A DNA stretch of 25,879 nucleotides from positions 1 to 25,879 of the forward strand of contig JBDTVS010000108.1 in NCBI GenBank assembly GCA_040007095.1. The letters are read 5' to 3'. Shown here piece by piece: positions 7,295 through 14,202 of the stretch. The notes beneath the pieces are model-generated. The model saw only the letters and a program-made list of their open reading frames with translations. It had not been told where the DNA came from and ran no database searches. Position 1 is the first letter of the stretch; every line of letters starts with the position of its first letter. The DNA is from JBDTVS01 sp040007095 (GTDB lineage Bacteria; Acidobacteriota; Vicinamibacteria; Vicinamibacterales; CAVVIG01). Made by a program: the position numbers and the translations under genes.

Positions 7295-8647
7295 GCCGAT
7301 CAGGCGCTCGTCATAGCGGAACAACGTCCGCGTGTACAGACCCGCGACACCCTCGGCGGCCATGATTCGATCGGTCTGTCCGATGCGGTACGCCCCGACA
7401 ATTTGACGACGGGCGCGATCCCACGAAAAGAGGTGGAGGTACTGTTGGTCGAACTCATCAAGGTCAAGGCTGCGTCTGGTGCCCTCTCCCACTGCCCGGT
7501 AGGTCGCCTCACGCAGATAGCCGATCTCACGCAGCGCCGATGGTATCTGCCGTGCGCGTGCGCAGAAGACCTGGCACGCGCCGCTGTCTACAAGGCACGC
7601 TTCGGCCGGGAGGCGGCCGATGTCCGACTCGATCGCGTCCACCCCCACGTCGTCGCGCGTTGTGGAGCATCTGAAGCGGGACGACGTCTTCAGGCAGCGC
7701 TCGCCGGGATCGCGGAGATATCCGGACCTCTTCTCTACGGTCTCTGCGGTCTCCGCATTGAATGTCGTCCTGTTTACAGGCTCTTCAGCCGAGCCGGCAG
7801 GCGGCGCGTCGTTCTTGCGGGCAACAGTTTCCGCGAGGCCCAGCACCGCGTCTCGAATGGATTGGGTAACCCCCACGGCATCGGCTGCGACGAGCGCAAG
7901 ATGAGCACTCGATAACGGAGGGCCAAATCGCACCGCCAGGTCTTGACCACGCATTTTCAATAGCTCGCGCGCGAGCAGGGCCGTGCGAAAGGACGCGTGC
8001 ACCCGCCCAGCCGCATAGAACCACGTGCCGTTTCTTCCGGCGATGAACGCAGGCACGACCGTCGCGCCAGTTGCCAGCACCATGCGACCCGTCGTCGAGG
8101 TCCACGGCGAATCCGAGTACGAACCACCGGCTTGCCGGTCGTGTGCCACCTCGCCCGCCGGAAACACGATCAGGGCGCCACCCTGCTTGAGCCACACGTG
8201 CGCGGCGCGCAGTCCGGCGCAACTGCGGGAGGCGGCGGCTGGCCCTCGGAAGGGATCGACAAAGAAGCAGAGATCGGCGAGCTCCGGAATCCGCGACAGG
8301 AGATGATTCGCCAGGATTCGCGCATCGGATCGTCTACGGCGGACAAGAGACGCGAGTACCAACCCGTCGGCAGCACCGTGCGGGTGGTTCGCGGCGATCA
8401 CGAGCGGTCCGTGTGTCGGAATCAAGGCCGCGTCGGCCGGGGCACAGGTGGGGCGGATGTCGAGCGCGTCGAGCGCGCGCATCTCGAATGACCTGTCACG
8501 CGGGGCGAGCCGAGTCTGTTGCAGGAGCGCGCGATAGCGGGGCCACTGCAGCAGCCACGACAGCAGCGGTTTCGCCGCGGCGCAGGTCACGCGGCGGCGC
8601 AGGGACGCGTCGGGCAGGCTTGAAATCTCAAAAGGATCGCCCGGCAT
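7151..8647 (-). CDS. OlsF-type fused lyso-lipid/ornithine N-acyltransferase (frameshifted 3' end)
   Basis: The N-terminal domain is a PlsC-like O-acyltransferase: NHPHGAADG at residues 87-95 (catalytic His88 and Asp94) and VFPAGEVA at 161-168. From about residue 360 a GNAT-like N-acyltransferase domain of the OlsB kind begins (ALREIGYLREATYRAVGEG, then FDQQYLHLFSWDR and VGAYRIGQTDRI). In known OlsF proteins this fusion makes ornithine lipid: the C-terminal domain N-acylates ornithine and the N-terminal domain adds the second acyl chain. The proper frame ends after Gly451 (about 7295); the remaining residues in this frame are noise, and the true C-terminus lies at 6735-7294. The interdomain linker (residues 293-309) is encoded by a 9-nt-period hairpin repeat. 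It follows the STAS and ECF sigma genes with a 27-nt gap. Confidence 0.82.
   Translation of the reverse strand: MPGDPFEISSLPDASLRRRVTCAAAKPLLSWLLQWPRYRALLQQTRLAPRDRSFEMRALDALDIRPTCAPADAALIPTHGPLVIAANHPHGAADGLVLASLVRRRRSDARILANHLLSRIPELADLCFFVDPFRGPAAASRSCAGLRAAHVWLKQGGALIVFPAGEVAHDRQAGGSYSDSPWTSTTGRMVLATGATVVPAFIAGRNGTWFYAAGRVHASFRTALLARELLKMRGQDLAVRFGPPLSSAHLALVAADAVGVTQSIRDAVLGLAETVARKNDAPPAGSAEEPVNRTTFNAETAETVEKRSGYLRDPGERCLKTSSRFRCSTTRDDVGVDAIESDIGRLPAEACLVDSGACQVFCARARQIPSALREIGYLREATYRAVGEGTRRSLDLDEFDQQYLHLFSWDRARRQIVGAYRIGQTDRIMAAEGVAGLYTRTLFRYDERLIGVSLRPWNWAGRLFARNTRRTTRHCSYCGKGSASSSFVTRTTACSLDR
7712..7759. repeat. Hairpin repeat H1 (9-nt period), inside a coding region
   Basis: On the plus strand three consecutive 9-mers, CTCTACGGT, CTCTGCGGT and CTCCGCATT, run from 7733 to 7759. 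A short opposing arm, GCGGAGA (7712-7718), pairs with TCTCCGC (7750-7756). On the coding strand this reads as ETAETVEKRSG in the linker of the OlsF-type protein. It shares the 9-nt period and base pattern of H2-H5 elsewhere in the window. Confidence 0.65.
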
Positions 8648-8674
8648 GTTGATGCCGGTTGGATGTCCGGAACG

Positions 8675-9361
8675 CTATGAGGTTACCGACGGCTGCGCGA
8701 ACTCCTTCCGCAGCAGGGTCGACAGCGCTTGTCGCGCCCGATGCAATCGCACCTTGACTGCCGTCGGCGTCATCGAGAGCATCTCCGCCACCTCTTGCGT
8801 CGACAGCTCCTCGATGTCCCGTAGCACGAGGACGTCACGATAGTTGTCCGGCAGCTGCTGAATGCACGCACGAACGGTCGCCCGTGTCTGCTTCTGCTCG
8901 AGCAACCGATCGGCAGGCGCACTCCAGTCTGAGAATTGCTCGACGTGATGTCCGTCGCTTTGGAATGCCGGCAGCAGCTCCTCGATCGATTCCTCCGGTT
9001 TGCGCCGACGCGACCGCAACCGCATCAGCGCCGTGTTGACGACGATCCGATGCAACCAGGTGGAGAGCTGGCAGGCGCCCTCGAACTGACGCACGGCCCG
9101 AAACGCACTCAAATAGGCCGACTGCAAGACGTCACGTGCGTCCTCGTCGTTCTGCGTGATCCGCCGAGCCACAGCGAGCAACCGGCCTCCATAGACGCGG
9201 ATGATCGTTTCGAAGGCCGAGTCGTGCCCGGCCCGCAGCGCCTCGACCAGCGATCGTTCGTCGATGACGTCGCCATGCACGCACCCAGTCGCGTTCACGC
9301 GGGTTGCTGCTTGCGCCAGTCGGGCAGTGCTTGTGGTCGTGGTTGGGCTAGCGACTGACAT
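8675..9361 (-). CDS. ECF-type RNA polymerase sigma factor
   Basis: A 228-residue sigma factor with region 2 at about residues 45-118 (DEDARDVLQSAYLSAFRAV; STWLHRIVVNTALMRLRSRRR) and region 4 at about 165-215 (LPDNYRDVLVLRDIEELST; EVAEMLSMTPTAVKVRLHRAR). An extra N-terminal leader of about 35 residues is low in recognisable structure. The ATG at 9359-9361 is preferred over the adjacent GTG because GAGG lies 6 nt before it. The start lies within the end of the STAS gene (14-nt overlap), so translation is coupled. No anti-sigma gene is adjacent; the upstream partner is a STAS protein and the downstream gene an ornithine-lipid-type acyltransferase, which may be its target. Confidence 0.92.
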   Translation of the reverse strand: MSVASPTTTTSTARLAQAATRVNATGCVHGDVIDERSLVEALRAGHDSAFETIIRVYGGRLLAVARRITQNDEDARDVLQSAYLSAFRAVRQFEGACQLSTWLHRIVVNTALMRLRSRRRKPEESIEELLPAFQSDGHHVEQFSDWSAPADRLLEQKQTRATVRACIQQLPDNYRDVLVLRDIEELSTQEVAEMLSMTPTAVKVRLHRARQALSTLLRKEFAQPSVTS

Positions 9362-9641
9362 CACACACCTCTTTGAGCTGTTCCGTGACGAACAGCGAAC
9401 CGTTGGTCACTGTCACCTGGCGTCCCGCGAGCTCCTGGAAGAGCGCCACGCCGTCGGCATCGATGAAGAACACATCCGTCAGATCCAGAACGAGCGGATG
9501 CACCTCGTCGCTGCCATTCCCGATCGTCTCGTCGCACACGCGACGGAGCTCGTTCACCCAGGGACCTGTCACCTGGCCTTCGAGACGCAATACAGCCACT
9601 GCTGTGTCGCCCGCCGCGGTCCCGACATTGATTCTCAGCAT
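9348..9641 (-). CDS. STAS-domain protein (anti-sigma-antagonist-like)
   Basis: A 97-residue single STAS domain: beta strand AVAVLRLEGQV; LVLDLTDVFFIDADGVALFQEL; then VTNGSLFVTEQLKEVC. STAS proteins such as SpoIIAA bind anti-sigma kinases and are switched by phosphorylation of a Ser or Thr in the D-S-x-G motif. Here that motif is Asp61-Ala62-Asp63-Gly64, so the usual phosphorylatable residue is missing. It may be a permanently active partner or serve another binding role (ligand or lipid). The last codons overlap the start of the ECF sigma gene, linking the two functionally. The ATG has no strong RBS. Confidence 0.85.
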   Translation of the reverse strand: MLRINVGTAAGDTAVAVLRLEGQVTGPWVNELRRVCDETIGNGSDEVHPLVLDLTDVFFIDADGVALFQELAGRQVTVTNGSLFVTEQLKEVCDVSR

Positions 9642-9741
9642 GGGTTCGTTGTCCCGTGACAGAGCAACAGGTGTGCCCGGTTTGCTTCACGCGATTGAAC
9701 GCCGTATTTGGTTGACCCAGATAGGCTTACGCCAAGCGTGA

Positions 9742-9756
9742 CCAATCAATGATTGG
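9742..9756. promoter_or_regulatory. Perfect palindrome CCAATCA-a-TGATTGG
   Basis: A 15-bp palindrome with 7-bp arms around a single central base. It lies in the 205-bp divergent gap between the STAS and sigma54-activator genes, just upstream of the TTCGTGG cluster. Its size and symmetry suit a dimeric regulator site; the factor is unknown. Confidence 0.5.
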
Positions 9757-9759
9757 AAA

Positions 9760-9845
9760 CCCCACGAAATATCGGAGTTCGTGGGGACCGATTCTTCGTG
9801 GGGGCTTGGACGGCTACGACATTTCGTGGTGCCGGAGTTCGTGGG
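9760..9845. promoter_or_regulatory. TTCGTGG motif cluster with inverted repeat (operator array or 5' UTR structure)
   Basis: Five copies of one motif occur in 86 bp. An inverted copy CCCCACGAA (9760-9768) faces TTCGTGGGG (9778-9786) as a perfect 9-bp inverted repeat with 9-nt spacer. Further direct copies are at 9795-9803 (TTCGTGGGG), 9823-9829 (TTCGTGG) and 9838-9845 (TTCGTGGG). CGGAGTTCGTGGG is repeated exactly at 9773-9785 and 9833-9845. The last copy ends 1 nt before the ATG chosen for the activator. It could be an operator array for the activator itself or another protein, or fold in the mRNA leader. Confidence 0.65.
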
Positions 9846-9846
9846 T

Positions 9847-12024
9847 ATGCTGATCGGCATGCACCCGTCTGACCCTGACGAACGACGCGAGGTCGCGGTG
9901 CCGGCTCCGGACGCCGACGTCCGTGCCCGCGCCAGCGAGATGCTGTGGGCCGTGCTCGACGGCACCGCGCTCGCACCCGGCGCCTCGTTCTTCCCCGCGC
10001 TCGTGAATCATCTGGCGGCGGCGTTGACCGTTCAATACGTGTTCGTGGCTGAGTGTACGGACGGGGCCCACACGCGCGTCCGCACGTTGGCGTTCTGGAG
10101 TCGCGACGCGCTCGCCGACAACATCGAGTTCGATCTCGATGGAACGCCGTGCGAAGCGGTCATCAACGGCCAGGTCTGCTGGCACACCCATGATCTGCAG
10201 ACGCGCTTCCCGCGTGATGTCGGGCTCGTCGACCTGGACGCCCAGAGTTATCTCGGGGTCCCCCTCGTCGGCACTTCGGGTGAAATCCTCGGCCACCTCG
10301 CCGTGCTCGATATCAGGCCGATGGAACAGGATGAAGCGCGGGCGCTACTCCTGCGGACGTTTGCGTCTCGAGCCGCCATCGAGTTGGAGCGCCTGCGAAC
10401 CAGCACTCAGATCGCCGCGCTCAACCAACAACTGATGCAGGCGGCCGAGCGCGCGCGATCGCTGCTGGCCATCAACAACGCCGTCGTGCTCAACCTCACG
10501 CGCGATGCGCTGTTTCAGGCCATCACCGAAGCGCTCCGTCCTGTCTTGCCGTTCGATCGCAGCACCATCTTTCTGTACGACGACCATCGGCATGTCTTGC
10601 GCCTGGCGGTCGCGGAAAGCGCCATCCCGTCCGACCTGTTCGTTCCAGGGCTGGAACTCCCCCTCGAAGGCAGCCACGCCGGCTGGGCCTTTCTCAATCA
10701 GCGCGTGTTCTTTCGTCCCGACCTTGAGAAGGAACGCCAGTACGAGGGTGAAGTGGTCCTGCTCCGCGAAGGGTTCCGCTCGCTGGTGGTCGTGCCGCTC
10801 GTCGTGCGCGGCAAGAGCATCGGGACGTTGAATCTCGGCAGCCTGAAGCCGATGCAATATGGCGTCGCCGAGGCGGAATTATTGCGGGAAGTCGCGAACC
10901 AGCTGGCGCTCGCGATCGAAAACATGCGCGAGTACGAAGAAATCGGCCGACTGAAGGCCCAGCTCGAACGCGAGAACGTGTATTTGCGGGAAGAGATTAC
11001 CGACCAGCACAATTTCAAGGAAATTGTCGGCAACAGCCCTGCTCTCCTATCGGCGCTGCGCACGATCGACCGCGTCGCGCCGACCGACACGACCGTCTTG
11101 ATCCTGGGCGAGACCGGCACCGGGAAGGAACTCGTGGCGCGCGCCATCCACAGCCGCAGCCCGCGTCACACGCATCCGCTCGTGAAGGTCAACTGCGGCG
11201 CGATCCCGGCGGGGCTCATCGAGAGTGAGCTGTTTGGACATGTCCGAGGCGCATTCACGGGCGCGCTCGATCGCCGGGTGGGGCGTTTCGAACTGGCCGA
11301 CGGCGGCACGCTGTTCCTCGACGAAGTCGGGGAACTGCCGCTCGACATGCAGGTGAAGCTGCTCCGCGTGCTGCAAGAACACGAGTTCGAATCCGTCGGC
11401 AGCAGCCGGACGACCAAGGTCGACGTCCGGATCATCGCGGCCACCAATCGAGACCTCCAGCACGAGGTCTCCGCCGGGCGGTTCAGGGCCGATTTGTACT
11501 ATCGACTGAACGTCCTGCCGGTGCGGGTGCCTCCCCTGCGCGAACGGCGTGAAGACATCCCACAGTTGACGTTGTTGTTCGTCCAGCGATACGCGAAGCG
11601 GATTGGTCGGACGATCGCCGGCGTCTCGCGGGACAGCATGGAGCAACTCGCCGCGTATCAATGGCCGGGCAACGTCCGCGAGCTGGAGAACGTGATCGAA
11701 CGCGCTCTCGTGCTTGCCGCTGGCAATGTCCTCGAGATTGGCGCCGAGCTTCTCCCGAGAGTGGTTCCGGCGGAGACGCTGGGACTGGCGTCTTCAGCCG
11801 CCTCCATCACGGCGCCGATGCCCGAGCGTCCAAGGCCCGGTCCGACGGAGCGCGCGGAAGCGGTGCCGAATTCGCTGGATGACGTGCAGCGCGTCCACAT
11901 CAGCGCGACGCTCGACCAGACCGGCTGGGTGATCGAGGGGCCACGCGGCGCCGCGCGAATCCTCAACCTGCATCCGAATACCTTACGGAGCCGGATGAAA
12001 AAGCTGGGCCTCACGCGCAGGTAG
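9847..12024 (+). CDS. Sigma54-dependent activator with two GAF domains (FhlA-like)
   Basis: A 725-residue bacterial enhancer-binding protein. Two GAF sensor domains fill about residues 20-180 and 205-360, followed by a coiled-coil linker (REYEEIGRLKAQLERENVYL). The AAA+ domain has Walker A GETGTGKE at 421-428, the sigma54-contacting loop GAFTGA at 468-473, and a Walker B GGTLFLDEVGE. A Fis-type helix-turn-helix closes the protein (GAARILNLHPNTLRSRMKKL). The architecture matches FhlA-like regulators, which sense small molecules through GAF domains; the ligand is unknown. I choose the ATG at 9847 (GGAG 9 nt upstream). An earlier in-frame GTG at 9781 would translate the TTCGTGG repeats; ATG 9859 is also possible. 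No clear -24/-12 promoter was seen nearby. Confidence 0.92.
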   Translation: MLIGMHPSDPDERREVAVPAPDADVRARASEMLWAVLDGTALAPGASFFPALVNHLAAALTVQYVFVAECTDGAHTRVRTLAFWSRDALADNIEFDLDGTPCEAVINGQVCWHTHDLQTRFPRDVGLVDLDAQSYLGVPLVGTSGEILGHLAVLDIRPMEQDEARALLLRTFASRAAIELERLRTSTQIAALNQQLMQAAERARSLLAINNAVVLNLTRDALFQAITEALRPVLPFDRSTIFLYDDHRHVLRLAVAESAIPSDLFVPGLELPLEGSHAGWAFLNQRVFFRPDLEKERQYEGEVVLLREGFRSLVVVPLVVRGKSIGTLNLGSLKPMQYGVAEAELLREVANQLALAIENMREYEEIGRLKAQLERENVYLREEITDQHNFKEIVGNSPALLSALRTIDRVAPTDTTVLILGETGTGKELVARAIHSRSPRHTHPLVKVNCGAIPAGLIESELFGHVRGAFTGALDRRVGRFELADGGTLFLDEVGELPLDMQVKLLRVLQEHEFESVGSSRTTKVDVRIIAATNRDLQHEVSAGRFRADLYYRLNVLPVRVPPLRERREDIPQLTLLFVQRYAKRIGRTIAGVSRDSMEQLAAYQWPGNVRELENVIERALVLAAGNVLEIGAELLPRVVPAETLGLASSAASITAPMPERPRPGPTERAEAVPNSLDDVQRVHISATLDQTGWVIEGPRGAARILNLHPNTLRSRMKKLGLTRR

Positions 12025-12038
12025 CCTCGCCAATCACT

Positions 12039-12085
12039 CGCGCCTTCTGGCCCGGCCCGATACCGGCCGGGGCAGAAAAGGCGCG
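12039..12085. terminator. Strong bidirectional stem-loop terminator
   Basis: The left arm CGCGCCTTCTGGCCCGGCC (12039-12057) pairs with GGCCGGGGCAGAAAAGGCGC (12065-12084), which is followed by one further pairing G at 12085. The stem has one mismatch and a 2-nt bulge around a 7-nt loop. It lies between the convergent sigma54 activator (ends 12024) and DM13 gene (ends 12108) and probably terminates both. Confidence 0.75.
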
Positions 12086-12107
12086 ATCCGAGCGTGCCGG
12101 ACGCCCG

Positions 12108-12527
12108 CTATCGGTTCATGGTCATCAGCGGCGCGGTGAATGGCGCCTCGCCGAGAACCGCTTCTGCCCACGCGCAGTAGATCTGCACTTTGGCGATGTC
12201 CCTGACGTAGGCCGGGAGCGTGATCGACAGGTTGATCCGATCCTTCGCGAGGCCGCCGAGGCTCTTCGCGCCGAGACGCTGCAGCAGGAATGTATTGCCC
12301 TTCGAGTCGACGACTTGCCAGTGCGGATCGGGCGTATCGGGCACTTTGAAGTCGTCCGACAACGTGAGCACGTCCTTGCCGTCTTTCGTCGAATGCGTGA
12401 CGGTGCCGCCGTTGACCTTGCCGCCGGCGAAAGGCTTGCTGGTTTGGTTCTGCGCGAGCGCCAGGCTCGTCATCATGGCGAGTGCGGCAACGCTGAAGAT
12501 TCCGGTACGGATGGTGTGGCGAAGCAT
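12108..12527 (-). CDS. Secreted DM13-domain protein
   Basis: A 139-residue exported protein. The N-terminus is a clear Sec signal peptide (basic MLRHTIRTG, hydrophobic FSVAALAMMTSLALA, probable cleavage before QNQ). The rest resembles a DM13 domain: GGTVTHSTKDGKDVLTLSDD, HWQVVDSKG and the C-terminal VQIYCAWAEAVLGEAPF with its conserved cysteine. DM13 is proposed to be an extracytoplasmic redox or electron-transfer domain; no reaction is established here. The ATG at 12525-12527 has a perfect AGGAGG 6 nt upstream, which rules out the longer frame upstream. The gene stands alone on the minus strand. Confidence 0.8.
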   Translation of the reverse strand: MLRHTIRTGIFSVAALAMMTSLALAQNQTSKPFAGGKVNGGTVTHSTKDGKDVLTLSDDFKVPDTPDPHWQVVDSKGNTFLLQRLGAKSLGGLAKDRINLSITLPAYVRDIAKVQIYCAWAEAVLGEAPFTAPLMTMNR

Positions 12528-12639
12528 GCTGTCCTCCTGAAACAATTGCGGTGTGGTTTCCGAATCGCGCTTACGGCTTGCTGTTTGGATTCCATGAGCG
12601 CCGCGAGGTTTCAGAGGGCACGGGTCCCGTGGCCGGCGA

Positions 12640-12762
12640 TTCTGCACACGCTTCCGCCGTCACGAGTTCGACGTCGACCCCCTCGCGAATCTGGCCACCG
12701 CGAATCACCGCGGCGTTGAGCGCCAGCTTGCCGCCGAATCGCCGGCGATGAACGATGCTCAA
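12640..12762 (-). pseudogene. Possible C-terminal remnant of a MOSC-domain protein
   Basis: On the minus strand this stretch reads HRRRFGGKLALNAAVIRGG followed by QIREGVDVELV. This looks like the end of a MOSC-type beta barrel (FGG-LNxxVxxGG-IxxGxxVELV). No start, RBS or upstream domain is present. It lies between the DM13 gene and the truncated hydrolase, in a stretch of broken genes. The family call is tentative. Confidence 0.3.
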
Positions 12763-12801
12763 CCCCGGTCGGTGCCGCCGTCAGGTCGCGACTCGTTCCG
12801 A

Positions 12802-13515
12802 TCATGCACTCTTACGGGACGCCGCGGGCGTGATGGCCACCTGATCGTCGTAGAAACGATGGATGTCCAGTGCCATCTGATCCAGGCAGTCTTCAACAGC
12901 AAAGTGACCGGAATCGAGCGGATGCAATTCGGCAGGCGGCACGTCGCGCAGGAACGCCTCGCCGCCCTCCTGGGTGAAGAAGATGTCGTTCTGACCCCAG
13001 AAGATCAGCGTCTTCGGCTTCCGGTCTCGAAGGAACTGCTGCCACGTTGGATACAGCGCCACGTTGGTGCGGTAGTCGTAGAAGAGGTCGAGCTGCACGC
13101 GGCGCGCATTTGGACGCTCCATGAAGCGGAAGTCCATCTGCCAGTTGTCTGGGCTGATCAGTTCGGGCCGCCTGTGACCATGCTGGTACACCATCTTGAT
13201 CCCGTCGAGCTCCAGAAATGGCATCAGCGGCGTCTCCGTTTCGGGACCGCGATTCTTCCAAAGCGCATGGCGGATGGCATCCCATACGGCGGTGAACCCC
13301 TCCTCGTAGGCGTTGGTGTTCTGGAGAATCAGCCACTCCATCCACTCCGGATGCCGCCCGAGGAGGCGGAAGCCGACCGGGCCTCCATAGTCCTGCATGA
13401 AGAACCCGGCGCGGGTGAAGCCAGTCTTCACGAGCAGTCCCTCGACGATTCCCGAGAGCCGGTCGAAGGTATAGCCGAGGCGCTCGTCCTGGGCCTGCTG
13501 CGACGAGCGAGCGGT
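12802..13515 (-). pseudogene. Alpha/beta hydrolase, haloalkane-dehalogenase-like, lacking its N-terminus
   Basis: The C-terminal two thirds of an alpha/beta hydrolase. It holds the nucleophile elbow FFMQDYGGPVGFRLLGRHP (Asp after MQ), a GQNDIFF acid-loop region and the catalytic-His segment DSGHFAVEDCLDQM. The Asp nucleophile in QDYGGP is typical of haloalkane dehalogenase relatives. The frame stays similar upstream through ERLGYTFDRLSGIVEGLLV, then loses similarity near 13505-13530 and meets TGA codons near 13550. About the first 90 residues (oxyanion region and first strands) are missing. The first in-frame start is a GTG at 13429-13431. The break coincides with the left end of the reversed ATP-grasp-like fragment. 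Confidence 0.75.
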
Positions 13516-13519
13516 CTGC

Positions 13520-13984
13520 GCCGCCCGACTGTTTTGCGACCGCCATCATCACCAACTGTCGAACGTGCCTGCCGCGGGCGAGTCGCTGACGCTCGCGGAA
13601 CTCGGCACGCACTGCCGCGACGCCCTCTTCCTCGACGGCGATTGGGTTCGCTCCCAGGCCCTCGAGGCTCGATTCGACGCGATTGCCAAAGGCTTCGACG
13701 GTTTCTTCTTCGGACGATTCGATGTGCGGCTGACAGGCGACGCCGATGACGGAATCCAGGCGTTTCGCGCCGGGCACGGATTCAAAATCCTCGAGCTCAA
13801 CGGCGTCACCTCCGAAGCGACGCACATTTATCACCCGGGCACGCCGTTGATGACGGCCTATCGCGTGCTGATGCGGCAGTGGCGGATCGCATTTGAGATT
13901 GGCGAGGAAAACCACCGCCTGGGCGCCGCCCAGACGTCTGTCCGCCAGCTGATCCTGCTCTCGCGCGAGTACCTGCGTTCCGAC
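13520..13984 (+). pseudogene. Reversed C-terminal fragment of an ATP-grasp-like protein
   Basis: On the plus strand this segment reads as convincing protein, unlike the opposite strand: HHHQLSNVPAAGESLTLAEL, FDGFFFGRFDVRLTGD, GHGFKILELNGVTSEATHIY and AYRVLMRQWRIAFEIGEEN. The LELNG stretch fits the metal-binding E-x-N motif at the end of ATP-grasp domains, and the whole resembles carboxylate-amine-ligase-like proteins. Only about 150 C-terminal residues are present; the frame has no proper start, and similarity ends near 13978, after which it runs into antisense of the VOC gene. It sits head-on between two truncated minus-strand genes, as if it replaced the DNA between them. Confidence 0.6.
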
Positions 13985-14202
13985 ACCTTCACGAACGGCA
14001 ACACACCGGTGTAGAAGGCCACGGCGCGGTCCATGTCGGAGACGGTCAGGCCGACGGCGTCGACCGCCGTGACCTGCAGCGGGGCGGCGCTGTTGGCCAC
14101 CGGCGTCAGCGGCGGCAGCACCGCCCAAGCCAGGAGCAGGGCGATGCCGAAGGCCGCGGTTCGTGCACCCCGCATGTGGCGCCTGGGCGGGCCGCCGGTC
14201 AT
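13978..14202 (-). pseudogene. VOC (glyoxalase-like) protein, N-terminal fragment
   Basis: The start is intact: the ATG overlaps the GMC stop (ATGA at 14199-14202). A basic and hydrophobic leader follows (RTAAFGIALLLAWAVLPPL, probably a signal peptide or anchor), then the first half-motif of a VOC fold: VTAVDAVGLTVSDMDRAVAF and YTGVLPFVKVSE. After Glu75 similarity stops abruptly and the frame continues as antisense of the reversed ATP-grasp-like fragment to a stop at 13858. The metal-binding residues of the rest of the fold are missing. It was probably cotranscribed with the GMC gene, a pairing I consider typical of this group of bacteria. Confidence 0.72.

Noticed and set aside
9695..9740. 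Sigma70 promoter (TTGAAC or TTGACC) upstream of the sigma54 activator
   Set aside because: No acceptable -10 element at proper spacing; matches are too weak to annotate.
9781..9846. Earlier GTG start for the sigma54 activator
   Set aside because: The added residues are encoded by the TTCGTGG repeats and lack similarity; the ATG at 9847 has GGAG at 9-nt spacing.
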